From Antedon bifida (Eukaryota; Echinodermata; Crinoidea; Comatulida; Antedonidae): a stretch of 64,000 nt of DNA. The notes under the pieces were generated by a model. The model saw only the letters and a list, made by a program, of their open reading frames with translations. It ran no database searches and was not told the origin of the DNA. Position numbers and translations under genes: made by a program. Shown piece by piece: positions 40,127 to 51,207 of the stretch. Numbering within the stretch: the first letter of the stretch is position 1; each line of letters starts with the position of its first letter. The DNA lies in contig OY727100.1 of the NCBI GenBank assembly GCA_963402885.1, positions 16,399,395 to 16,463,394 of the forward strand, read 5' to 3'.

Positions 40127-42631
40127 ATGTCTGTTAATGCAGAGTCAGTCGGTGTGCAGTTTGCAAAATATTATTATGAAACATTTGACAAGGACCGTTC
40201 AAAGTTGGAAAGTTTATTTGTGAGTAAAACACTAGGCCTATTCGTACTTCACTATTTGTACTTATAACAAAATGTTAGATATCCAACTCCGCTTCTTGCG
40301 CGCTAAAGACGTAACAAAGACGTAAGCGCAATGTTTAAGCTTGGTTCCCTAGAACGCAACGTAACGCAACGCAATGACGTATAGACGCAGAGTGCTGTAT
40401 TGCGTAATCACAAGTTGGAACCGACGACGCAATATTGTTGCACTGCATCACAGGTTTGATTTCATGCAGGCGGGGGCAAACACAATTATTAGAAGGGCAT
40501 TTTCTTACGTTGCGTGGGTTGCGTTACGTTGCGTCACTAGTGGGAACCAAGCTTTAAGCGTGGTTCCCACTAGGACGCGACGTATCGACGCAAAGTTATG
40601 TATTGCGTAATCACAAGTGGGAACCGACGACGCAATAGTGCTGCAAACATCGCAGGTTTGATTTCACGCAGACGGGGGAAAACACAATTATTAGAAGGAC
40701 ATTTGCTTACGTTGCGTAGATTACGTTACGTTGCGTCGCTAGTGGGAACCAAGCTTTAGTGATTTGAACAATACGAAGTCAGAACTGTCACTTGCAATTA
40801 ATCAACTCTTTTGCGTTGCGTCCTGTACCACCTCGCGCGTCCATATAATAGACTGGTGGTCGTGGAATGGATCTGGCAATATCATGATGGGCACAGATTC
40901 AGCTTCAAGGGAATACTCCATCGCAGCGGCGATTTGAGGCTGTTTAATTGTCGGTCAAACGAAGTTATAATTTCGTTTTAGCTGTATACGCCGGACCTGG
41001 AAGATATTGATTGCCAAATTTTGGGCGCCGTCAGGCTGATTTATACCGTACCCAAAGTCGGTTACCTCACCCACCAAGTAAAGCGTGGTTCCCACTAGAA
41101 CGCAACGCAGTGACGTATCGACGCAAAATGCTGTATTGCGTCATCACAAGTGGGAACCGACGACGCGCAATAGTGCTGAGAGATTGAACGCTTCCAATTT
41201 ATTAATTGTTAATTAAACGACACAAAATACAATTTCGTTCCATATAATGAAGTCGGACAATGACAGCACAATAACATATTATTTTTATGTAATGTAATGT
41301 TGTTCGATTTATATAGCGCTTATACATTACATTACATTATTTTTATGTCACAGGTTGATGTTTCGACAATGACTTTTGAAGGTGAAAGGTTTATTGGGAA
41401 AAAACCCATAATAGATAAGTTGAAGGTACAGTACAAAGAATACGGGGTTTTTTTTTTACCAAACGACGTAAACAAATCAAAGGCCTTATCAAGACAAACC
41501 TACTATAATTCGAGACTAATTTAACATCACTCATTTTTAATAACACACGACTATTCACAATAAAATCTATGAGAGGAGGCAGCCTACGAGTACTCTCTGT
41601 GGCTCCTTATTTCATCTGTACAAATAATGTAAACATTTTGTTTTAAACTAAAAAACATTATGGATCATGCTCTCCTCGTGATCACTTGAGTCAGGAGGCA
41701 ACAGAGAAGGACAACGTACGTACGCGCGTACAACGCCAGTCATGAGGATGAATCCTGTGATTGGACGGTCGTCTTTCATTGCCTTTGACAATAATAAAAA
41801 GCTTAACCTTGACATTTAGAAAAGGGATTTTAAAGTTTGAACTTAAATCTTTCTCCTGGTATATTAGTTATTTTATTTTTTAGAGTTTACAAGGTAACCC
41901 CATGCACGTAACATCAACTATTGATTCGCAACTTACTGTTGACAATGGCGTACTCGTACAAGTTAACGGACAAATTAAGGTAATTAAATTTGGTTTCCAA
42001 TGTTACCCATAATAGCTATATCGCCTAAAAAACTTTAAATACACACACGTACACACCACACAAAATATTCAACCAACCATTCAAAACGCATGTAGGCCTA
42101 CGTGTGTAAACCCCGAAGCTTTGCTAGTGAAGGCGGTAAAGCGTGGTTCCTACTAGAACGCAACGCAACGTAACGCAGCGACGTATTGACGCAAGGTGCT
42201 GTATTGCGTAATCACAAGTGAGAACCGACGACGCAACATTACTGCAAAGTCGCAGGTTTGATTTCACGCAGGCGGGGGCAAACACAATTATCGGAAGGGC
42301 ATTTTCTTACGTTGCGTAGTTTGCGTTACGTTGCGTCGCTAGTGGGAACCAAGCTTACATGTAGATTATTAGTATAGAGCTGCATTCACACTTGTGGAAT
42401 TGAATACAGAACTGAACGGCGTCGTCGTGTGAAATGTAGCTTTACGATGATGCAATAGATCTAACGTAACATGCTGAACATATATATTTAAGAATTCTAC
42501 CTTATTATATTTTTCAGTTTTCAGATATTGATCCTCCACACACTTTTGCTGAATCGTTTTATTTGAAACAAGAGGGGAATTACTGGACCGTTTTGAATTT
42601 AGTCTTCCGGTTGTCGCTGGATCACAACTGA
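40127..42631 (+). CDS. Nuclear transport factor 2-like, diverged tandem copy
   Basis: Coding exons are 40127-40219, 41354-41425, 41884-41979 and 42518-42631 (124 aa). The three introns interrupt the protein at the same places and phase (0) as in the upstream NTF2 gene, so this is a tandem duplicate. Signatures are VGVQFAKYYYETFDKDRSKL, DVSTMTFEGERFIGKKPIID, a middle exon of 32 codons as in the partner (SLQGNPMHVTSTIDSQLTVD), and AESFYLKQEGNYWTVLNLVF followed by RLSLDHN. The Ran-contact Glu of TFEG and an Asp-x-Asp (SDIDPPHTF) remain. This loop is one residue longer than in copy 1. It probably still folds as NTF2, but whether it binds Ran is untested. Intron 1 holds two adjoining MITEs and part of a third. 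Exon 4 has two TTTTCAG words in a row; only the first keeps the frame. Confidence 0.88.
40337..40555. mobile_element. MITE family 4 copy a (AAGCTTGGTTCCC)
   Basis: Ends are AAGCTTGGTTCCCTAGAACG and CGTCACTAGTGGGAACCAAG followed by CTT. The interior is full of ACGCAACG/CGTTGCGT words, unusually CpG-rich for this window. It lies in intron 1 of the second NTF2 gene and directly abuts copy b through a shared TTTAA. Confidence 0.85.
40556..40757. mobile_element. MITE family 4 copy b
   Basis: Ends are AAGCGTGGTTCCCACTAGGA and CGTCGCTAGTGGGAACCAAG, then CTTTA. It is head-to-tail with copy a, with no spacer. Confidence 0.85.
41081..41185. mobile_element. MITE family 4 copy c, right half missing
   Basis: AAGCGTGGTTCCCACTAGAA through AAGTGGGAACCGACGACGCG matches the left half of copy b, then breaks off. 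Confidence 0.8.
42138..42357. mobile_element. MITE family 4 copy d, complete
   Basis: Ends are AAAGCGTGGTTCCTACTAGA and CGTCGCTAGTGGGAACCAAG followed by CTT. The length is about 220 bp, in intron 3 of the second NTF2 gene. Confidence 0.85.
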
Positions 42632-43468
42632 CTATAATTTCAGATCGACAGTCGAGGCCCTCATGGGCGTTTTCCTTGAATTCTGGATATAGAAACACGG
42701 ATTATAAAGGGATACAAAAATGGATTAATAATTTATAGAAATTTACAATTTAACAGTGATATTATACATTGTAGTAATATGCTTTAGCAGCAGTGGCCCT
42801 CTGTTATGAATATCAATAAATACTAGGCCTATTAATAATATTCATAGGCCTCACTGATAATTAAAATGCATATCAAGGTTCTTCGTCGTTGTAGTTTGAT
42901 AGCCTGAAGTTTATTAATATTATAATAGTCACTATATTGATACTAATTGAAATGATAGTGGTAGGCACTAAAGTATTATAGGCCTATTATAAAGAATTAA
43001 TTTAACAAAAATGTTTTATTAATACATTGTGTCCTCCGATATAGGCTTACGGTTCTCTCAATTGATGATAATCATTTGTAGGTGAGACGAGACACCCCGT
43101 CAAAATGATTATAATGGTAACTAGATTTAGTGTCCACAATTCACGCAAGCCTATTAACTTACTTAATTGAACTACATTACAAAAAAAACATACATTTTTT
43201 TTTAAAGAGGAAAAAATAAAATTATAGGGCCTACGTGGTTGCAGTAAAAGTGTATTTACTACAGTAGTAAATTAGTGAATTGTCCTTATTAATTTAAACA
43301 AAATCATTACATTTTGGCAAATTGCCATTAACAAAAATCTTTGACTATCCTTCTTGAAAGTGGCAATGTTGTTCACACAACAAATATATAGGCCTACACA
43401 AGACTCTTCAATATTCAAGTTTATATATTTCAATTGTTCTTGCAGTTAGAAAAAACTGAAATACAACA
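42632..43468. other. NTF2-like 3' region and gap
   Basis: This is about 840 bases of AT-rich non-coding sequence downstream of the second NTF2 stop. AATAAA occurs near 42816. Nothing else is supported. Confidence 0.45.
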
Positions 43469-44049
43469 ATTAGTTAGGGAATTTTAGGTCAAAAAAATGC
43501 CAATCTGTGAAATAATTATTAACAAAGGTTTTGCAGTGGATTCCTGTTCTAATGCATCCCAAGTCATCCCAAAAAATTCCTCCATGAATTTTGACCTGGG
43601 GAAAGGGGGTCATTTTGAGGTCAAAGGTCATTTGGTGTCAAATTAGAGATACGCCTGTTATTGTTTTAATAACGTTGTGAATTTTGAATGTACTTCATTT
43701 TATTTAGTATCAAATGATAGCTTACTAAATTGTCTTTATTTTGATATATAGGTATGCAGGTATATATTGGGTTATAGTATGAATTTTGGTCAATTAATAC
43801 TAATTTATAAGAATTTTTTCCAAAAAAACAAAAAAATTATATTCTTTACACCAGAAAAAAAAAATTAAGGTAGCACTGTATGGTAACAAAACTTCTCTAA
43901 AAATATCTCTCTAATATAATGATCATGTGTAAAAAAATTTGAATCATTTGATAGTTGATTGTGGACATGGGTGTAGATTGAAGTTATTGAGACTAAAACT
44001 GAGAAATATCATGTTTTTCATGTACTCTGTACTGTTTATCATGTAAACA

Positions 44050-44490
44050 AAATGGCCACTATTTTCATACAACATGCTATATTGTATTGAGTTAATTTTG
44101 GTGTCAAATTGTTCACAATGTATATGTTAATATTAGTTCTAATAGAAAATTTTTTGTAAAATTGACCGGAAAGCCCATTTCCAGCAATTTTGACCTTTGA
44201 CCTCTTTTCGCCATATCTAAGTAACGGCAGGTCGTAGAGAATTAAAACTAGGAGCAAATTGTTCCCAATATGTATGTTTATATTCAGTTTAACAAAAGAT
44301 CTTGCTTGAAAATTACCGGAAGTGTGGTTATTGACCTTTGACCTCTTTTCGCCATATCTAAGTAACGGCAAGTCGGAGAGAATTAAAACTAAGAGCAAAT
44401 TATTCCCAAGATATATATTTATATTCAGTTTAACAGAAGATCTTGCCTGAAAATGACCGGAAGTGTGGTTATTGACCTTTGACATAAATT
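44050..44490. repeat. Tandem array, 141-bp unit
   Basis: TGACCTTTGACCTCTTTTCG starts units at 44191 and 44332, and TGACCTTTGAC recurs at 44473, a period of 141. A diverged unit precedes (from about 44050) and another follows to about 44660. Because 141 is divisible by three, the minus strand shows a long open frame that is only an echo of the repeat. Confidence 0.88.
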
Positions 44491-44869
44491 TATAGTTTAT
44501 TTATTCTAGTATTACTTCTATCACCCATTTTTTATGAAATTTTAACCTTTGACTTGTTTTTCTCATCTAAATAATGACATGGCATATAGAGTTGGAACTA
44601 AGCGCAAATTGTTTATAATAGATATATATTTATATTTAATCTAATGGATTATATTGTTTGAAAATAACTATACAAGCTAAGTAAATAGGAGCCTCTCGGG
44701 ATGGATTTTAATTCAAAGAGGTGATGGGGCGGGGGGTGTGTGGTGGTTGTTTGGTAACATATAATATTATATCTTAATTTAAAGAAATATTTACAGAATG
44801 GTCAGAAGTTATTGGACAACATAATACAGTGTTAATATGTCTCAACCTAAGTTAAAATTTGAGCTGCAG

Positions 44870-45280
44870 ACCACCTTAAAGATTTATTGAGTACTTTTTC
44901 CCACATAGACCGATGCAAGGGACCCACAGTTCGATCTACATGTTTCTGATTCAAGGCCAATTTATTTGCCATATAGTACCCAAAAGGTTCATTTGGGCAA
45001 ATCGATATGAGTTCCTTAAGAATCGTATCTTTTTCCCATATGGTCGAATCCATATTATAAGACAAACAGTTTCATCCAGATATCCATGTATCTCCAATAA
45101 AGGGCATGTATGGCCATAGAGAATACAGAGGTTACCCCTGGTTCATTTTGGCAAATCCATATGGGTTCCTTAAGGATCAGGGTTGCACAGATAGGCTGGA
45201 ATCCACAGTTTTACCCGATATATTTCTAATACAGGGCCTTATGTAGCCAAATGCATTGATCTGATACATGGGCCAAATAA
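44870..45280. repeat. Tandem array, about 155-165-bp unit, left part
   Basis: GGTTCATTTGGGCAAAT...ATGAGTTCCTTAAG at about 44987 recurs at about 45141. The array resumes at about 46228 after a LINE fragment of about 940 bp. Confidence 0.8.
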
Positions 45281-45289
45281 AGAACTGAA

Positions 45290-46226
45290 CATAATCATAA
45301 TAATAATATCCTGGATTTATATAGCTCCTAATATTGTGAAACCTCTAAGCGATGTACACAAACTAATATGATTAAAGGGATTCCAACCATGCCAAAAATA
45401 AAACCCAAACCGAAGTAAGGGGATACGCTCTCGTCACTAACCAGAGATCGGTCTAATTGAACCTCGAACAGCACCAGTTGTGTCTCGGTCATCCCGGACT
45501 TGGGCGCCTCCTGCCCTACTTAAACTAGATCTAAAAAATTCTAGGTGGCATGGAAAAGGAGAAAAAAGGGGAGTAATATGCTTTATTAAACAATATATGT
45601 TAAAAAATATGTCTTTTAATAAGAAGCCTCTTAAAAAGAGCAATTGACTGTGCATCTTTAATGCAGTTTGGAAGAGAATTCCAAAGCATAGGAGCTGCAT
45701 AAGATAATGCACGGTGACCATAAGATGGTCTTCACTTTAGCAGGAACAAGATGATTCTGAGAATTGGAACGAAGACTGTGACAACAGGATTGTGGAGTGA
45801 AAACACGAAGAGATTTATATGTGAGCAGCAATATCTTGAAGTTGAGACGCTCAGTGCAGTTCATGCAAGATAGGTGTTATGTGGTTCGACACACTATACG
45901 GGCAGCACTATTTTCTAACATCTGCAACTTCCTAGGCAGGGTCTTGGGCAGTACATGAATACTGTTACAGTAGTGCAGACGTGATGATATAAAGGCATGC
46001 AGAAATCTACAAATTAGACCAATCTTCCTAATCCCAACCATAGCAGAACGATGGCATTGATGTTATCATCCATCTGCAAGTGGGAATCCATGTAAACCCC
46101 AAGATTTCGAACTTCTGGGGATGGCTTAAGATCTAATACAGAAGATGGCTGCAATGGCAGAGATGATGTAATATGGATAAGCATACAGTAGAGAACCACG
46201 GAAGGGTCTAAATAGATGGCCTGCTG
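45290..46226 (-). mobile_element. CR1/L2-type LINE fragment (reverse transcriptase C-terminal part)
   Basis: Read on the minus strand, 46200-45530 gives broken frames with LKPSPEVRNLGVYMDSHLQM followed by DD, GLICRFLHAFISSRLHYCNS and LNFKILLLTYKSLRVFTP. These are the thumb and C-terminal signatures of non-LTR reverse transcriptases of the CR1/L2 group (...VRNLGV.(L/M)DS.L, ...K(I/L)LLLTYK.L...). Frameshifts and stops mark it as dead. It sits within the 155-165-bp array, splitting it. Confidence 0.75.
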
Positions 46227-46227
46227 T

Positions 46228-46750
46228 TGGTTCATTTTAGGCAAATCCATATGGATTCCTTAAGGACCGAGAGTGCACCAGGCAGCTTTATTCCATGAAC
46301 CTACATTGTCATCCATTATATTTCCAATATGGGCTTTATGTAGCCCCAGCCACATAGTGAACCCAGAAGGTATCCATGAAGGACCTGCCCTTGGGTTAAT
46401 TTGGGTAAATCCATAAATGTTCCTTAAGTATCGAGGGTGCACAGGCAGATTTATTCCATGGACATATCTATATGAACCCACATTTTCATCCCATATACAA
46501 TATTTCCAATATAGGCCCAACATAGAGAATCCAGAAGGGTCCATGGAAGATCGGCCCTTGGGTTCATTTGGGCAAATCCATAATCAAGATCAAGGGTGCA
46601 TATTTAGTTTTATTATATATGGTCCAATCTATGAACTATTTACCCCATATTAATTACTAATAGTAATACAGGGTCTTATGTAGCGCACCAAATAGAGATC
46701 CCAAAAGGGTCCTTAGAGGGTTCATTCGGGCAAATCCATATGGGTTAGGT
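46228..46750. repeat. Tandem array, about 155-165-bp unit, right part
   Basis: TTCATTT-GGCAAATCCATA type words recur at about 46230, 46396, 46561 and 46720, interleaved with GGGTGCACAGGCAG and GGGCTTTATGTAGC. It continues the array at 44870-45280. Confidence 0.8.
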
Positions 46751-47389
46751 TTTTTTTTTTAGTTTATCCTGTTATGAGACAGACTATATGGGAAATGTTT
46801 GACCCATGTCCATTACAGAGCCGGTATGGCCCATGGATATAGCATGTGAGATTAGGAGGAGACAAAATTAACTTTTGGGATAAGGGTACTTTATTATACA
46901 ATAACAAAATATGTGAGGTCAGAAGACATAATTAACTTTTTCGGATAGGGATACATTATGGGTGTGTGTTTATTTTGTGTGTGTAATGGCGTTTTGTTTC
47001 GAACCTTAGTTAATATATGGCTCCTCCCACTCAGACTTGCCTTTTGGACTTTGCCACCTTCTTTTGCTTTTCTATTTTTTATTACACAGAATTGAAATTT
47101 TGACATTCTTTTAATGATTCTCTGATGAAAGTTATGATTTGTATGTTACATTTTATTTTTTTAAACCTTATTATTACGTTTCATTGTTGTTCTTTATTAT
47201 GTTTCTATTCTGCAATTGAAGGAAATAAATATTTATTTTGAATCTGAATTTATTATGATAGGAGAATTCAAATATGTAATCGGGCTAAATGTTTTTCAGC
47301 ATTAAATAAAGCTTTTTTTGAGGAAAAAACCATAATAAACAATTTTTGGTAGAATAAGCCTATTTTATTAATATATATGAATATGCCCA

Positions 47390-47920
47390 TAAGAAACATT
47401 AAGTCTCTACGACCAATGGTCTTCAGAATACAGCTTCATGACCATCTAAGGTCATGATTTTCCACCATTTCTAATTCATTTTTTATAAAATACTTTATTA
47501 AAAGTAATATAAATATGCATATAAGAAACATTTTGATGCCAAAAGTAAGTCTCTAGGACCAAGGATCGCCGATACATGTGTTATATGCCTTAAAAGGTCA
47601 AAGGTTATTTTCCACCATTTCTAATGAATTTTTGAAAAAATACTTCATCATAGAAAATATAAATATGTATATAAGGAACATTTTGGTGCCAAAACTAAGT
47701 CTCTAGGACCAAGGATCACTGAGATACACCTGTTATATGCTTAAAAGGTCAAAGGTCATTTTCCACCATTTCTAATGAATTTTTGAAAAAATACTTCATT
47801 ATAGTAAATATAAATATGTATATAAGGAACATTTTGGTGCCAAAACTAAATCTCTCGGACCAATGGTTACCGAGATACAGTGTCATATGCCTTGTAAGGT
47901 CAAAGGTCAAATTTAACCAC
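47390..47920. repeat. Tandem array, about 150-bp unit
   Basis: TAAGTCTCTAGGACCAAGGA recurs at about 47400, 47546, 47696 and 47846. Units also carry AAAAGGTCAAAGGTCATTTT and TAAGGAACATTTTGGTGCC. It is the right-hand counterpart of the 141-bp array. Confidence 0.85.
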
Positions 47921-48594
47921 TTTCCCCATCCCCTGATGTCTGGAGGAATTTTTTGGTGTATATTGGTATGTGATAGAGTATGAATCTGCAAAAAAACCTT
48001 TGTTAATAATTTTTTCACAGAAAAATCAAGATATTCCCTAACTAAATCGTGACAATTTATAAAAATAGCAAAAATTGGATAAATATAATAATAAAATTTA
48101 ACACAAACAACATTTTTCATGATATTAAATGAAGAAAAATCCTGACATATGACATTAGCCTAACATGTCGATTATATTAATTTTGATTTAATGATTCATT
48201 ATTGATTATAGCAGAGATATCACGCGTTTTGGTCAGTTGGACGTGTCCCATTCATACTGATGTGTGCATATTAGCTGACATTTAAAGGTAGGCTATATAC
48301 ATTTCATTTGTCATGGAACAATTTAATTATAGTGAATAAAACTGAACATTAAGATGTGAACAATCATCCACGCTACAGTTACAGAATCAACACGTTCATT
48401 TGCTAATTGTAGCTTGTTGTATACCTTCTAGTAGCAGATAGATATGAATTGATAGATGGCCTAGACTAGTACATGTGTTGTGACCTCCAGTTGAAATTTG
48501 GATTTTCTGAAAACCGAATAGGCAAAAGAGTTGCGCCTATATCTGCCAAGTAAACAAATACTTGGAGGACATAGAAACATTCCTTCAAACATCT

Positions 48595-48732
48595 TAAGCT
48601 GTGTCTACACTAACTACTTTGACAAAAAAAGTGTGATATGCTTAAATATTGTAGTGATATGACATCATCATGTCCACATATGGGCACATCACATTTTTTT
48701 CACATAAAGTTTGATAGTGTAGACATAGCTTT
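48595..48732. mobile_element. MITE family 1 copy
   Basis: Ends are TAAGCTGTGTCTACACTAAC and GATAGTGTAGACATAGCTTT. The core TATGACATCATCATGTCCAC is intact. It lies about 250 bases upstream of the proposed sulfotransferase start. Confidence 0.85.
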
Positions 48733-48990
48733 AGTAGTGTGTGTCTTTTAGGCAAGTACACAATATGAAATACATTATAATATACAGTCACTAGAGTACT
48801 CTCAGCCTATTCAATTTCGACGCCACAATTTTAGGCTCAGTTCCATACGATCGATAGGTCTAATTCATCTTTTTTAAATGGTAAGGGTAGGTCTCAATCA
48901 AAGTGTTAACTGTATTGATTTTTAAAGTGTATTGTTTTAATTACTTGATTAATACATGGGTTAATTAAATGTGTCAATTTAGAATTTGTC

Positions 48991-51207
48991 ATGGAGATAA
49001 CAGAATCCAGTAGTCGATCCTATACGAATAGGTTAAGTCCATACCTAACCCTTCATCCTGTTAGCATTAGGACCGGACTATATAGGCCTACCAAGCAAAG
49101 GAGGAACTTATACTATCTAAAGTACGTATTCATTGATTCATCATCAGTACGCCTAATTTATGCTCAATATACCCGGAACTTTTGAATTACATTTAAGTAA
49201 ACAAGGGAATCAAGCTTACGTCAGCGCGCGCAATAAGTAAGTCGACCAATCACGCGACGGATTATCCGAACTTGCCGCACTTCATTGGTCAACAATTCGC
49301 TTGCGTTGCTCTCACGTTCTAGTGGGAACCACTGTCTTATACTATAGAGTGCAATCTGCTTAATAATACTTATTTTAAGACACTGTATATTTTGAACATG
49401 ATGATAAGCAAAATAATGATATTGTAAACACATTTTTTATTTTGAAACACCAAATTACCAGCAATAATCGGCAATGACGATCATCTATAACTTAGTAGTG
49501 CAGTTTATTATTATATATACATTTTTAACTTGCAATTTCAACTTGGTTTACAGAGATTACTATATGCTTTCGTAATGATGACTTTGTTAGTCTTATTTAC
49601 TTATTCCTATTGTAATCAAGAGAAGTCACAATTGATTCTACCGGACAGAAATTACGGAAGCCCAAATAAGTAAGTTGAAAAGCATACTCAATCGATAATC
49701 TCCGCATGAAGGACCAATTGAATTGATTAATTCATTTGATTGATCAATATACCATGCTTCTTGTGCTGTCTATTGATAATGCCTTCAAGCTCTGTCTACA
49801 CTATCAAACTAGTTCGACAAAAAAAAGTGTTATGTGCCCAAATATAGTGATATGGTAGTGATATAACATCTACAACATGGGCACATCAAACATATTGCAA
49901 CAACATTTAGACAGTGATGAAGCAGAACGAGTGTTGTGATAGCATAAGCCCATGACCTCAAAACAATAGACATTTTAAACCTGGAGCTAAATTTCAAGAT
50001 TTAACATAGTTATCGTATAACTATAATATTAATAATCTATAATTCAATCGTCCGTCAATGTGCTAAACGAATATTTATTATTTACAGACAAAACGGCAGT
50101 GGGCTTACTTCGAATGGTGTTGAGGAATTCCTATCGAGTTGGAGTGACGAGGGAAAGCACATGATCAAAACTTGCTCAATGCATACAAACATTGCATATA
50201 TAAAAACACATAAAACTGGTAGCACCACCTTAGCTAGTATAATAAATATTTTTGGATACCGTAACAATCTCTCATTTGTTTTCAGTAAAAATAGTACAAT
50301 GAATGGTCACGTCGGAATTTTAAAAGGACTTTCCAGCGACATGGCTAAGTATAGTTTTTTACCACCTTTGGGTGTTAGCATTAAAGATTACAACAATTAC
50401 AAATACAACCTATTAGGGATACATATACGTTACTCCAGACCAGTCATGGACGCATTCATGAAACCAGGCACCGTGTATATTACAATAATCCGGGAACCGA
50501 CAACTCAGTTCGAATCTGCCTTCTCATTTTTCGGACTATCGAAATACATGGGTATTAGTAAAGAATTAACCGGACAACAGCGTCTTGAAGAATTCTTTCG
50601 CAAACCCGATTCTTACCGGGAAAAGTTAAAATATGTTACTTGGTACGGAATGAAAGGTGTTCCGTGGTTTCACGCAAAGAACAGCCAGATCTTTGATCTT
50701 GGGTTAGACCACGAGTATCACGGCGATTTAGAAGTAGTAGACAGATATATTAAACGGCTTGATAAGGAATTTGAAATGGTTGTTATTTTAGAGCACTTGG
50801 ACGAATCATTGGTAATTCTTCGACAACTGCTTTGCTGGTCATGGGAGGACATTTTGTACATAAAACAGAACGCACGACTAGCTAGAACACCATTGACGCA
50901 GAATCTTAAAGAATCAATCCAACATTGGAATTCAGTTGATATGTTACTTTACACACATTTTAATCAAACTCTATGGGAAAAGGTTGCTCACTATGGTCCT
51001 CACTCATTTCAAAGAGATCTTAATTTGTTTCGGACGATGCTGGCACAGATGAATAGTGAATGTGCAACTGAACAATCTGGCGGGAACATTTTAAGAGCCA
51101 ACGAACTTTCACGATGTAAACTTCTCAAACGAAATCATGAAGTGTTGCACATTGTAATAGCCAGACAAAGAAAGTATTTTTCCAAATATCTTCCCCTCTT
51201 TAAATAA
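48991..51207 (+). CDS. Galactose-3-O-sulfotransferase-like Golgi enzyme
   Basis: The proposed coding exons are 48991-49121, 49556-49669 and 50088-51207 (454 aa; family about 400-490). Exons 2 and 3 are secure; the first is inferred because it gives an ATG, an in-frame junction and the expected type II topology: a cytoplasmic tail ending in KQRRNLYYLK, then LLYAFVMMTLLVLFTYSY as membrane anchor. The 5'-phosphosulfate-binding loop is YIKTHKTGSTTLASI (about residue 121). The 3'-phosphate-binding element is TVYITIIREPTTQFESAFSF (about residue 217), preceded by LLGIHIRYSRPVMDAFMKPG, a hallmark of the Gal-3-O-sulfotransferase family. NST and NQT glycosylation sites are present. Such enzymes move sulfate from PAPS to O-3 of galactose on glycolipids or glycans in the Golgi. 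The acceptor cannot be told from sequence. Most of the catalytic domain is in one exon. AATAAA overlaps the stop. Confidence 0.85.
49786..49893. mobile_element. MITE family 1 copy, right end lost
   Basis: CAAGCTCTGTCTACACTATC is followed by AGTGTTATGTGCCCAAATAT and ACATGGGCACATCAAAC, then the element stops. It lies in the second intron of the sulfotransferase gene. Confidence 0.75.

Larger units (their letters stand above)
43469..48048. mobile_element. Foldback-like element with long imperfect inverted ends (about 4.6 kb)
   Basis: The left end (43471-43536) reads TAGTTAGGGAATTTTAGGTC ... CTGTGAAATAATTATTAACA AAGG. The right end (47985-48046), reversed, reads TTAGTTAGGGAATATCTTGA ... CTGTGAAAAAATTATTAACA AAGG. 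The match continues inward with AAAAAATTCCTCCA and GGGGAAAG near 43570-43615 and 47930-47955. Each side then carries its own tandem array (141 bp at left, 150 bp at right), both rich in TGACCTTTGACC or its reverse. The centre holds a third array broken by a LINE fragment. No transposase is visible, so it is non-autonomous or a composite. Confidence 0.6.

Noticed and set aside
44039..44485. 148-codon open frame on the minus strand with repeated peptides
   Set aside because: It follows from the 141-bp tandem repeat, whose length is divisible by three. No coding signature was seen.
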